Shown: piece by piece, positions 1-6,331 of the stretch
How the letters are laid out: the number at the start of each line of letters is the position of its first letter
Numbering within the stretch: position 1 is the first letter of the stretch
NCBI GenBank assembly: GCA_034429275.1
Contig: DAOUFU010000068.1
Coordinates: 1-26,520 of the forward strand
DNA from: DAOUFU01 sp034429275
GTDB lineage: Bacteria; Chloroflexota; Anaerolineae; Aggregatilineales; Aggregatilineaceae
Length of the DNA stretch: 26,520 nucleotides
Direction: 5' to 3'
Made by a program: the position numbers and the translations under genes
Notes under the pieces: generated by a model
Told to the model about the DNA's origin: nothing
Seen by the model: only the letters and a program-made list of their open reading frames with translations
The model's database searches: none

Positions 1-9
1 CCGTGCGGC

Positions 10-37
10 CTGTCGGACCGGCTCGCCGCTCCGACAG
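10..37. repeat. Perfect 8-bp hairpin
   Basis: CTGTCGGA (10-17) is matched by TCCGACAG (30-37) around a 12-nt loop. It lies at the very edge of the window with no gene assigned on either side, and there is no T-run, so a terminator role cannot be shown. A second inverted repeat follows directly. Confidence 0.5.
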
Positions 38-39
38 CA

Positions 40-83
40 AACACCCCGCTCGCGCCCAGCGGAGGTGGCCACTTCGGGGTGTT
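40..83. repeat. 9-bp inverted repeat
   Basis: AACACCCCG (40-48) is repeated inverted as CGGGGTGTT (75-83). With the hairpin at 10-37 it forms a pair of adjacent dyads at the left edge. It could be the end of an insertion sequence or a transcription stop for a gene outside the window; neither can be decided here. Confidence 0.45.
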
Positions 84-162
84 CCGGTCACTGCGTGACC
101 GCTTCGTGGGCATTCCGCCCATAGATCAAAAAACCAATGTCCCGGTTGTCATGCTGATCGGA

Positions 163-333
163 TCATGCCCGGCTAGAACAGTGTTGGCAAATCGGACATA
201 CGCTTTCGCTCTGGACAGAACATACCGTGAGGTGCATGTGCTGGTTGGATTCGTCAAGGGTATACGTTTGACCTTCAAACTGCTCAATGTCAGTCAGAAG
301 AAAATCGGCAAACACGGGCCATAACTGCATCAT
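163..333 (-). pseudogene. Fragment of an ISL3-like transposase N-terminus
   Basis: An open frame of 56 codons on the minus strand begins MMQLWPVFADFLLTDIEQF and ends in a Cys-rich segment (C38, C46, C49, C52) containing VCPICQHC, then a TGA. Layout and spacing (short helical lead, beta segment, CxxC zinc finger) resemble the first ~55 residues of ISL3-family transposases, whose normal length is 400 or more residues. Nothing resembling the next part (the usual HSRY-type segment or the DDE domain) follows in any frame before the window edge, so this is at best a truncated relic. Family assignment rests on recognition of the segment only. Confidence 0.4.
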
Positions 334-697
334 AAATACGGTCCCTATGCTACAGTCTGTTTTCTCGTATCACCAAAAGCGCGGGTGAACCAATTTACTT
401 GCGATCATGACATTGTCTCCGGCATTCTCACCGTGCTGTTCCTGATGGGCGGACCTGAATTTGCTGTTCCTGGTATCAGGCGCTGTTTCAGGCATGTTGA
501 CGCCGCCCGTTCCCTCGATTGACCATCCCGACTTCCGAAATTGACCATCGCGACTTCCGAAATTGACCATCCCAAGTTCCGAAATTGACCATGACTTGAC
601 GCCTGCTGCCTGGTAGGCTTGATCCATTCGCCGATCCGGTGAAAGGAGTCCGTTATGACACCCCCACCATCATCCGGTTTGTGTTGGACAAGCTGCT
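334..697. other. Gene-poor stretch with tandem repeats and a leader ORF
   Basis: No convincing protein gene. It holds the 22-bp tandem repeats at 521-592 and, at its right end, a good Shine-Dalgarno sequence (GAAAGGAGTC, 641-650) placed before an ATG at 655. That ATG opens a 25-codon frame (655-732) which overlaps the start region of the winged-helix gene in another frame. Confidence 0.5.
521..592. repeat. 22-bp tandem repeats (3 full copies plus 6 nt)
   Basis: Three consecutive 22-nt units start at 521, 543 and 565, each beginning GACCATC and ending TTCCGAAATT, followed by a partial GACCAT at 587. Units 1 and 2 differ at one position; unit 3 differs at a few central positions. On the minus strand each reads GGTCAATTTCGGAA-type. 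Such closely spaced short repeats resemble the multiple terminal repeats of IS21-family elements, but no istA/istB gene is in view, so this could be a relic or a solo end. There are no spacers, so it is not a CRISPR array. Confidence 0.65.
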
Positions 698-732
698 GTG
701 GAGCCGGACGTCATGTCTTCCGTCATCTGTGA
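655..732 (+). CDS. Possible 25-residue leader peptide
   Basis: ATG at 655 has the best ribosome-binding site in this region (AAAGGAGT about 7 nt upstream). The frame encodes 25 residues rich in Pro, Ser and Cys and stops with TGA at 730-732, past the alternative start (ATG 713) of the next gene. It could couple translation into the winged-helix gene, or mark a frameshift at the true start of that gene. No homology is recognised. Confidence 0.3.
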   Translation: MTPPPSSGLCWTSCCGAGRHVFRHL

Positions 733-1267
733 AGTCAATCTTTCCCCCCACGATACGTATGTGTTGGCGCGCGCGATGGTCGGGCTGGAGTGGCACGACC
801 TGCCGTGCAGCCCGCTGACCCGCCTGATCCTGTCCCATGTCGATCTATCCAGCCCGGATGACCTGGCCGCGCTGCGCCGGTTTCTTGGGCCGGAAGGCCT
901 GCGCGCCGTTCTCCGTGTGGACCCTGAGATCCCGCTGCCGGAGGACAGCCACGCGCGTTTTGTGCTGCTCATGCCGGAGCCGGACTACGCAGAGCGTATC
1001 GCCATGCGCGACACGACCATGCTGCATGACCTGGGGGAGAGCGAAGAAGCCCGCCTGGAGATGCGCATCCTCAAGCTGCTGGCGTCCAATGCCAACGGTC
1101 TGTCAGTACGCGACATCTACCGCGCGCTGCGCTCGCCGCGCAAGCCGGTGCTGGAAGCGCTCAAGGCACTGGAGCAGGATGGGCAGGTCGAACAGCACTA
1201 CGCGCGCAGCGGGCAGCACGGCCCCAAAGCGGAGTGTTACCGGCTGGTCGGGCTAGAGGGTCCGTGA
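698..1267 (+). CDS. Winged-helix domain protein of the mobile element
   Basis: A 189-residue acidic protein from GTG 698. The C-terminal third (about residues 118-185) has the pattern of a winged helix-turn-helix: a helix around LEMRILKLLAS, then GLSVRDIYRAL, a recognition-helix-like KPVLEALKALEQDG, and a wing ending in AECYRLV. The N-terminal ~110 residues are not recognised. ATG 713 is an alternative start with GGAG nine nucleotides upstream and may be the true one, giving 184 residues. The gene ends directly at a cluster of AACCTGTC repeats, which makes it a candidate binder of those sites. DNA binding is inferred from the fold; the specific role (replication control or excision control) is unknown. 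Confidence 0.65.
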   Translation: MEPDVMSSVICEVNLSPHDTYVLARAMVGLEWHDLPCSPLTRLILSHVDLSSPDDLAALRRFLGPEGLRAVLRVDPEIPLPEDSHARFVLLMPEPDYAERIAMRDTTMLHDLGESEEARLEMRILKLLASNANGLSVRDIYRALRSPRKPVLEALKALEQDGQVEQHYARSGQHGPKAECYRLVGLEGP

Positions 1268-1310
1268 CAGGTTGACGAACCTGTCAACCTGTCACCGGGC
1301 GTGACAGGTT
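1266..1310. repeat. AACCTGTC/GACAGGTT repeat cluster A
   Basis: Four exact copies of one octamer: GACAGGTT at 1266, AACCTGTC at 1278 and 1286, GACAGGTT at 1303. The first two face each other across 4 nt. The 28-bp module 1266-1293 recurs at 1448-1475 with a single mismatch. The last two copies (AACCTGTCAC and GTGACAGGTT) also form a 10-bp hairpin. Iteron or operator function is inferred from the repetition and symmetry. Confidence 0.8.
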
Positions 1311-1316
1311 CCTTTT
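1286..1316 (+). terminator. Likely intrinsic terminator of the winged-helix gene
   Basis: AACCTGTCAC (1286-1295), loop CGGGC, GTGACAGGTT (1301-1310), then CCTTTT. It starts 19 nt after the stop codon. The same bases belong to the octamer repeat cluster, so binding of a repressor and termination could compete. Confidence 0.5.
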
Positions 1317-1439
1317 GGGCAGGCTGAAGCGGGACGTCCGATAGGGGCTACATCCGGGGGTTTTGCGGTGAATGAAGTGGCGACATCCCATATCTGGGGG
1401 CAAGCTGTGAGCCGGTTGGGTCTGTGCCGAACGTGTCAC

Positions 1440-1475
1440 GGCAGGTTGACAGGTTCACGAACCTGTCAACCTGTC
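1440..1475. repeat. AACCTGTC/GACAGGTT repeat cluster B (16-bp palindrome)
   Basis: Two direct GRCAGGTT octamers (1440-1447 with one mismatch, 1448-1455 exact) face two direct AACCTGTC octamers (1460-1467, 1468-1475) across CACG, making a 16-bp-arm palindrome. A TTGACA lies inside the left arm. The cluster sits 41 nt before the CHC2 gene, so it is a good candidate operator for that transcription unit. A further single copy is at 2111-2118. Confidence 0.8.
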
Positions 1476-1516
1476 TCATGTCATTTGCCGGTGACACATT
1501 CGTATGAGGGGGGTCG

Positions 1517-1804
1517 ATGATGGACGTGGATACCCGGACTCTCAAGGCGCGGGTTGACCTGCGGCGTATCGTCGAGCAGGTCCTGGGGCCGGCCCCCATG
1601 CGCGGCGGAAGCGCGCTGCTGTGGCGCTGCCCGTTCCACCACGAGCGCAAGGGGTACAGCCTGGCGGTGTGGGCGGATGGATTCCGCTGCTTCGGCAAGT
1701 GTCAGGTCAGCGGCGATGTCTTCGACTGGCTGGGGCATGAGCTGCGCCGGGTGCGTGAGCTTCAGATGAATCAGATGCAGGCAGTCCAATGGGTGACAGT
1801 ATGA
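1517..1804 (+). CDS. Stand-alone CHC2 zinc-finger (primase-like) protein
   Basis: A 95-residue protein that matches the zinc-binding domain of DnaG-type primases: WRCPFHHE (C38, H41), an aromatic core (YSLAVWADGFRCF) and FRCFGKC (C58, C62), then GDVFDWL. The second pair is CxxxC rather than the CxxC usual in DnaG. There is no TOPRIM or helicase domain, so it cannot be a primase alone; it may supply the template-reading zinc domain to a partner, or be a regulator. A GGGGGG tract lies just upstream of ATG 1517. Its stop overlaps the next start (ATGA at 1801-1804), so the two are translationally coupled. Such short CHC2 proteins are common in plasmids, phages and integrative elements. Confidence 0.75.
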   Translation: MMDVDTRTLKARVDLRRIVEQVLGPAPMRGGSALLWRCPFHHERKGYSLAVWADGFRCFGKCQVSGDVFDWLGHELRRVRELQMNQMQAVQWVTV

Positions 1805-2013
1805 GCAAAACCACAAAAACCATCATCTACTGCCCGCCCGAACCAGCGGCGCTGGAAAAAGCGGCAGCGCTGTTGTCTGAGCGGCTGGGCCGTGACAGTG
1901 AATTCGAGGAGGGTTTCGGCGGCCTCTTAAAGGCCATCGCCAAAGCCTATGCCCACCATCTGAGCCGTGAACACAGCGTTGGAGAACTTGACAGTGACTA
2001 TAAAACAGAGTAG
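1801..2013 (+). CDS. Small protein coupled to the CHC2 gene
   Basis: A 70-residue protein starting at ATG 1801, chosen because it overlaps the previous stop as ATGA; an ATG at 1789 would add four residues. It has a short basic beginning (MSKTTKTIIYCPPEP), an Ala-rich helix (AALEKAAALLSERLG) and a second amphipathic helix (GGLLKAIAKAYAHHL) with an acidic end. No Cys pair or membrane segment. Function unknown; size and coupling fit a small accessory protein of the element. Confidence 0.55.
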   Translation: MSKTTKTIIYCPPEPAALEKAAALLSERLGRDSEFEEGFGGLLKAIAKAYAHHLSREHSVGELDSDYKTE

Positions 2014-2016
2014 GCT
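1988..2016 (+). promoter_or_regulatory. Possible promoter of the recombinase gene
   Basis: A perfect TTGACA (1988-1993) is followed after 17 nt by TAGGCT (2011-2016), a weak -10. It overlaps the end of the small upstream gene and precedes the hairpin at 2033-2063. Confidence 0.3.
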
Positions 2017-2032
2017 ACACGAAATGCAAGTG

Positions 2033-2063
2033 AGTGCCGAGGTGTTGGCAGCACCCCGGCACT
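2033..2063 (+). repeat. Stem-loop in the recombinase leader
   Basis: AGTGCCG (2033-2039) pairs with CGGCACT (2057-2063) and GGTG (2041-2044) with CACC (2052-2055), with one unpaired base on each side and a 7-nt loop. No T-run follows, so it is more likely a leader structure or protein-binding site (for example att-related) than a terminator. The remainder of 2014-2175 contains one AACCTGTC copy (2111) and the AAGGAG site before ATG 2176. Confidence 0.5.
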
Positions 2064-2175
2064 CTGGACGATGCACTAGTCGAGGTAGCGCACCGACCGC
2101 GTCAGACTCTAACCTGTCTGGTGGTGGATCGCTACTGATTCGTATCTATCCGCTGGACAACCAAGGAGTCTGATC

Positions 2176-3969
2176 ATGGCCCGCAAGAAGATTTCTCCGC
2201 CTGCTGAACGCACTGTTGCCCTGTGTTACGTCCGCCAATCCTTCACCCGTGATGAAACCGACAAGGACAGCCCAGAGCGTCAGCGCGCCAATATTGAGCG
2301 CGTCTGCCAGGAGAACAACTGGACCCCAGAGTGGTATGAAGACACCGAAGGGCACAAATCCGCCCGCACCGTCAAGAACCGCCCCGGTTGGCTGGCCCTG
2401 GAACAACGCCTGGGTGATCCCGATGTGGTGGCGTTGGTCGGCAACGACCTGGCGCGCCTGCACCGCAAAGGCTGGCGCGGCGGTGACCTCATCGACCGCC
2501 TGGAACGGCACAATGTCTCGTTGGTGCTAGCCGCGCCGAACCGGCAGGTCGATACCTCAACCCCGATGGGCCGTATCTTCATCCAGTTCGCCGCCATTTT
2601 CGACGAGTACTACAGCGAGGACATCGCGGCAAGAGCGCGCGACAGCGTGCGTTACCGGAAGAACAAAGGCGTGACAATAGGTATGCCGCCCTTTGGCACG
2701 GTACGCGATGAGAGGGGGTATCTGATCCCCTCACCCGAAGGGGCGTGGTTGATGACCGATGGCCACTTTGTGGACGGAGACTATTCCGACACGCCGCCGG
2801 AGGGAGCCCTGGTCTGGCGCAGCTATTACGAGTGCGCTGGGTACATGCTGGCGCTGTATGCCGATGCCGATATCGGGGCGGAGAAGATTGCCTACAAGCT
2901 GAATGAGGAAGGCTGGCCGTTTCGTGACCGGAAGAACGAGCCGCGTGCGGTCAAGCGGGACGATGTGCGACGCGTGCTGGCGAACTGGATTGAGTACGCC
3001 GGGGTCGTGCTGGACAAGAAGGCGAAAGATCGACCGGCTTACAGCGAACCGGCCTTTGATGATCTGGGCATCATGGAGGACCGGGCAGTGTACCCGGTCA
3101 AGCTGCTGCGTAAAGTAGCCAACCTGCGCAAGCAGCGCTCTTTCGTACCGGTTGACAACGGCGTGAAAACCACCGACTACCCCTATCCGCTGTCAGGGCT
3201 GATTCGCTGTGCTCACTGCGGGCGGTTGGCACGTGAGCAGGACAACCCGAAGTTGATCACCCGCATGGGCGGCACGAATATGAACGGCACGCTGCGTTAC
3301 CGGCACCAGGCCGGAGTATCCTGCGGCTGCACCAACAAATCCGTCCCATGTGATGTGTTTCATGAGGACTTTGGGCGGCTGATTAGCTTGTTAACCATCG
3401 ACGAGGAAGGGCAGGGACAGCTGTTTGAGCTGGCCATGCATCTTGATATGGCCAACCGCGCCGGGCAGGAGGGCGAAGACCCAGAAGTTGAGCGGCAGAA
3501 GGCCATTGCGTTGGCCAGGCGTAAGCTCGATGCGGCCATTCACCTGTATTCGGAGGGATTGATTGACCAGGGTGAGTTCGTCCGGCGGCGTGAGGCGCTG
3601 GAGCTTGAGATTGCACACTGGGAATCATGGACGACGGAAACAGAGAAGATGGCGCTGGAGTTGGCGCTATGCATCGAAGCGGTAGACAAGCTGCACTTCA
3701 TCTGGCAAAACAGCAACGACGAGGACCGACAGGGCTTTGTGCGCAACCTGTTTGAGTGGGTGGAGTACGATCTGGACGCGAGGCGGATCACGAATTTCCG
3801 ACTCAAGCCGTGGGCGGACCGTTTTATGGTGCTGCGTGGTGCACTGTATGAAGAGGAAAAACGGGCCGAAAATGGCGATTCTGAGGGAGAAAAAGAACTT
3901 GCTTCGCCCTCTCAAGAGGTGAAGCAAGCTGTGCCCCATAGGGGACTCGAACCCCTGTTTCCGCCTTGA
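2176..3969 (+). CDS. Large serine recombinase (integrase)
   Basis: 597 residues. The N-terminal resolvase domain (about 13-165) has the catalytic serine in CYVRQS (S22), followed by the DSPERQR motif and NDLARLHRKG. A recombinase domain follows (about 165-330), then a zinc beta-ribbon with C345/C348 (CAHC) and CGC-CTNKSVPC (C383, C385, C392), and an acidic coiled-coil segment (about 430-510). This is the layout of large serine integrases, which catalyse directional attP x attB recombination. The start has AAGGAG seven nucleotides upstream. The C-terminus is odd: from about residue 575 the frame runs through the transcription terminator of tRNA-Glu and then through the antisense of the tRNA 3' half, ending inside the tRNA (stop 3967-3969). 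This suggests the gene lies at the attachment junction and that its tail is supplied by the host. No frameshift or missing catalytic residue is seen. Confidence 0.93.
   Translation: MARKKISPPAERTVALCYVRQSFTRDETDKDSPERQRANIERVCQENNWTPEWYEDTEGHKSARTVKNRPGWLALEQRLGDPDVVALVGNDLARLHRKGWRGGDLIDRLERHNVSLVLAAPNRQVDTSTPMGRIFIQFAAIFDEYYSEDIAARARDSVRYRKNKGVTIGMPPFGTVRDERGYLIPSPEGAWLMTDGHFVDGDYSDTPPEGALVWRSYYECAGYMLALYADADIGAEKIAYKLNEEGWPFRDRKNEPRAVKRDDVRRVLANWIEYAGVVLDKKAKDRPAYSEPAFDDLGIMEDRAVYPVKLLRKVANLRKQRSFVPVDNGVKTTDYPYPLSGLIRCAHCGRLAREQDNPKLITRMGGTNMNGTLRYRHQAGVSCGCTNKSVPCDVFHEDFGRLISLLTIDEEGQGQLFELAMHLDMANRAGQEGEDPEVERQKAIALARRKLDAAIHLYSEGLIDQGEFVRRREALELEIAHWESWTTETEKMALELALCIEAVDKLHFIWQNSNDEDRQGFVRNLFEWVEYDLDARRITNFRLKPWADRFMVLRGALYEEEKRAENGDSEGEKELASPSQEVKQAVPHRGLEPLFPP
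3888..3928 (-). terminator. Intrinsic terminator of tRNA-Glu
   Basis: On the minus strand, immediately after the tRNA, CTTGCTTC and GAAGCAAG arms (plus-strand 3921-3928 and 3898-3905) enclose an inner CCTC/GAGG stem with a 4-nt loop, followed by TTCTTTTTC. It lies wholly inside the 3' end of the recombinase frame on the other strand. Confidence 0.75.
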
Positions 3970-4004
3970 GAGGGCGATGTCCTGGGCCGCTAGACGAATG
4001 GGGC
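3932..4004 (-). tRNA. tRNA-Glu (anticodon CTC)
   Basis: The minus strand folds as a standard tRNA of 73 nt: acceptor GCCCCAT/ATGGGGC (4004-3998 with 3939-3933), D-arm TTCGTCTAGCGGCCCAGGA-type, anticodon loop CTCTCAA with anticodon CTC, and T-arm AGGGGTTCGAGTCCCCT. The body is nearly identical to bacterial tRNA-Glu. The discriminator is A and CCA is not encoded. It has its own promoter and terminator. Its 3' half overlaps the end of the recombinase gene on the opposite strand. Confidence 0.93.
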
Positions 4005-4017
4005 TGACACGTCCAGC

Positions 4018-4046
4018 ATTGTACCAGCCCCAATCTCGCTCGTCAA
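4018..4046 (-). promoter_or_regulatory. Sigma-70-type promoter of tRNA-Glu
   Basis: Minus strand: TTGACG (4046-4041), 17-nt spacer, TACAAT (4023-4018), about 14 nt before the mature tRNA 5' end. Both boxes match consensus at five of six positions. Confidence 0.75.
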
Positions 4047-4301
4047 GGGACCCTGCGCCGCGTGGCGTGCCGCGCGCGGCTGGTCACCGGGCATCAGGCT
4101 GTGATTCATCAGCCAATCCTCCGCTAGAACGACACCTCACCCCAATGGACTGATCTCGGTTTGGCAGTCACTGATGTCGTTACAGGCACGGAGTTGCCCA
4201 TGATTTGCTGGATTGAGGTAGCCTGGGGCAGCTCGCGGCGGCAGCGACTGGTTTGTCGCCTCGGCTATGCACAGTCTATCGGCTTTGAACTCGCTGCCCG
4301 A
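4047..4301. other. Intergenic stretch between tRNA-Glu and fhs
   Basis: About 255 nt without a supported gene. A short GGCTG/CAGCC dyad occurs near 4099-4116. No repeats matching the mobile element are seen, which fits the tRNA being the element border. Confidence 0.5.
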
Positions 4302-4331
4302 AAATACAGGCCAGAGGTGCCTCTGGCCTGT
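4302..4331 (-). terminator. Intrinsic terminator of fhs
   Basis: A perfect 12-bp dyad (ACAGGCCAGAGG at 4306-4317, CCTCTGGCCTGT at 4320-4331) lies 55 nt after the fhs stop. On the minus strand it is followed by ATTTTC, giving the direction. Confidence 0.8.
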
Positions 4332-4386
4332 CTCACGACGCGTCACGATTGGCGCGAATTACTCCCCATCCCGTGACCGTTCCCTG

Positions 4387-6150
4387 CTAGAACATTCCCA
4401 CAATTTTCCCTGTTTCCAGGTCGATATCGATATTCATGAACGCCGGTGTGGTAGGCAAACCGGGCATGGTGCTCATAGTGCCAATCAAGGGGTATACGAA
4501 CCCGGCCCCAACGCTGGCGCGCACTTCGCGTACCGGTATCGTGAAGCCCTTCGGCACACCTTTCAAGTTCGGGTCGTGGCTCAGGCTCAGGTGCGTTTTG
4601 GCCATGCAGATCGGCAGATTTCCGAATCCGGCGGCTTCGTACTGCGCGATCTGGCGCTCGGCGGTTGGCTCGTAGGTCACACCGTCTGCGCCATATACTT
4701 CCCTGGCGATGATTTCGATCTTTTCTTTGATGGGCCGGTCCAGTGGATACAGAAATCTGAACTGGCTCGGCTTTTCGGACACAGCGATTACCGCTTCGGC
4801 GAGTTCTACCGCACCTCGCCCCCCCAGCGCCCAATGGTCAGCCATCGCCACCGCTTCGGCTCCGGCCCCATGAGCGATATCCCGAACAAGAGCGATCTCC
4901 GCTGGGGTATCCGTCGCAAACCGGTTAATGGCGACTACCACCGGCACACCAAACTTACGCGCGATGCCGATATGGTGGGCCAGGTTGCCCAGACCCGCTT
5001 CCAGCAGCGCCAGGTTTTCCGAAGTGTAATCTTCGTGCAGCGGTGCGCCGGGCGATACCTTCGGCCCGCCTCCATGCATCTTCAGGGCGCGGATGGTTGC
5101 CACCAGCACGACCACATTGGGCACCAGGCCGGAATAGCGGCACTTGATATTGAAGAATTTTTCCATCCCAATATCAGCGCCGAATCCGCTCTCGGTCACC
5201 ACATAATCGGCCAATCGAAGGGCGATCTGGTCGGCGATGATGCTGCTGTTTCCGTGGGCGATATTGGCAAACGGGCCGGCATGGACAAAAGTGGGCTGTC
5301 CTTCCAGGGTTTGCATCAGGTTCGGCATGATCGCATCTTTCAGCAGCACCGCGACCGCGCCTGCCACCCCCAGTTTTTCCAGCGTGACCGGATACCCGTC
5401 ACGGCTGTATCCGATCACCACGCGCCCGACCCGCTGGCGCAGATCGGCCAGCCCGGTCGTCAGCGCCAAAATGGCCATCAACTCGCTGGCAACTGTAATA
5501 TCAAATCCGGTTCGCCGGGGAAAAATCGGGCTGGGCGATCCGTCTTGCAGCGTATCATCGCCATAGCCGATCTGAATCTGGCGCAACGAACGGTCACACA
5601 CGTCCACGACGCGGTTCCAGGTGATGGTCTCCGGGTCGATATCGAGGCGGGTTAGCCCTCGGCTTTTCAGCCCGGCATCACTCTGGCGGCTTTCGTGATA
5701 CATGCGCGTGTCGATGGCGGCGGCCACCAGGTTGTGAGCGACTCCAATAGCGTGAATATCGCCCGTCAGGTGCAGGTTAAACTCTTCCATCGGGATCACC
5801 TGGCTGTAACCGCCGCCTGCCGCGCCGCCCTTAATGCCAAAAGTTGGTCCCATACTGGGCTGGCGAATACACGCAACCACGTTTTTGCCGAGCAGCCCCA
5901 GTGCCTGGGTCAGGCCGATGGTGGTGGTGGTTTTGCCTTCGCCAAGCGGTGTGGGCGTGATCGCAGTTACGTCGATATATCGCCCCTGTGGGCGATCGGC
6001 GAGCCGTTTTAACACGTCGGGGTGCACTTTGGCCTTGTAGCGACCAAAAAGATCGAGATCGTCTTCACCCAACCCCAGTTTTTCGGCGATCTCTAGAATG
6101 GGCCGCACATCCGCAGCCTGGGCAATCTCAATGTCACTCGGAATGCTCAT
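4387..6150 (-). CDS. fhs: Formate-tetrahydrofolate ligase
   Basis: 587 residues from ATG 6150, chosen because GGAG lies nine nucleotides upstream and the protein then begins MSIPSDIEIAQAADVRPI as in the family; the longer open frame to 6363 adds unrelated residues. It catalyses ATP-dependent formylation of THF, the first THF-bound step of the methyl branch. Seen: the ATP-binding TPLGEGKTTTT (about 67-77), RQPSMGPTFGIKGGAAGGGYSQV (split motif from residue 96), FDITVASE, HAGPFANIAHGNS and the C-terminal GTMSTMPGLPTTPAF. It is about 30 residues longer than the usual ~556-560; extra residues appear after TRMYHE and near the PSPIFP segment. It lies downstream of the core-MetE gene on the same strand (181-nt gap) and ends at a strong terminator. 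Confidence 0.97.
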   Translation of the reverse strand: MSIPSDIEIAQAADVRPILEIAEKLGLGEDDLDLFGRYKAKVHPDVLKRLADRPQGRYIDVTAITPTPLGEGKTTTTIGLTQALGLLGKNVVACIRQPSMGPTFGIKGGAAGGGYSQVIPMEEFNLHLTGDIHAIGVAHNLVAAAIDTRMYHESRQSDAGLKSRGLTRLDIDPETITWNRVVDVCDRSLRQIQIGYGDDTLQDGSPSPIFPRRTGFDITVASELMAILALTTGLADLRQRVGRVVIGYSRDGYPVTLEKLGVAGAVAVLLKDAIMPNLMQTLEGQPTFVHAGPFANIAHGNSSIIADQIALRLADYVVTESGFGADIGMEKFFNIKCRYSGLVPNVVVLVATIRALKMHGGGPKVSPGAPLHEDYTSENLALLEAGLGNLAHHIGIARKFGVPVVVAINRFATDTPAEIALVRDIAHGAGAEAVAMADHWALGGRGAVELAEAVIAVSEKPSQFRFLYPLDRPIKEKIEIIAREVYGADGVTYEPTAERQIAQYEAAGFGNLPICMAKTHLSLSHDPNLKGVPKGFTIPVREVRASVGAGFVYPLIGTMSTMPGLPTTPAFMNIDIDLETGKIVGMF

Positions 6151-6331
6151 TGTCGGATTCTCCAAAATACTAATCTTTATGTTTACAAAGGGGAACTTGC
6201 GGGAATGGCCTCGGCGGTATGCCGAAGAAGAGGCTCGCTGGCGGGCAGAGGCGGGAGTCGATGAGCAGCGAAAAACGTGAGATGCCCGGCGCGAACGGCG
6301 GACCGCAGCAGTCCACCGTCCCAGGCCAAAG

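Larger units (their letters stand above)
698..3931. mobile_element. Partial integrative element bordering tRNA-Glu
   Basis: Winged-helix gene, octamer repeats, CHC2 zinc-finger gene, small coupled gene and large serine recombinase form an accessory block unlike the metabolic genes that follow. The right border is placed at or inside tRNA-Glu because the recombinase frame ends there. The left border is not visible: no second copy of the tRNA 3' end was found in the window, and transfer genes or cargo may lie to the left. Boundaries are approximate. Confidence 0.5.

Noticed and set aside
79..324. 81-residue plus-strand open frame
   Set aside because: No recognisable domain and no good ribosome-binding site; it is antisense to the better supported transposase fragment at 163-333.
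521..592. CRISPR array
   Set aside because: The 22-bp units are directly abutted with no spacers and no cas genes are near.
370..627. 85-residue minus-strand open frame
   Set aside because: Its reading frame is largely made by the 22-bp tandem repeats and surrounding non-coding DNA; it has no family features.
1..4004. Second copy of the tRNA-Glu 3' end marking the left border of the element
   Set aside because: No matching segment was found by eye within the window, so the left border is left undefined.
4267..5655. 462-residue plus-strand open frame
   Set aside because: It is antisense to fhs, and its composition (many His, Gln, Arg) is typical of an antisense shadow.
6151..6331. Riboswitch or extra gene between core-MetE and fhs
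   Set aside because: Only a small TTCGGC/GCCGA stem is visible; no known riboswitch core or coding pattern could be supported.
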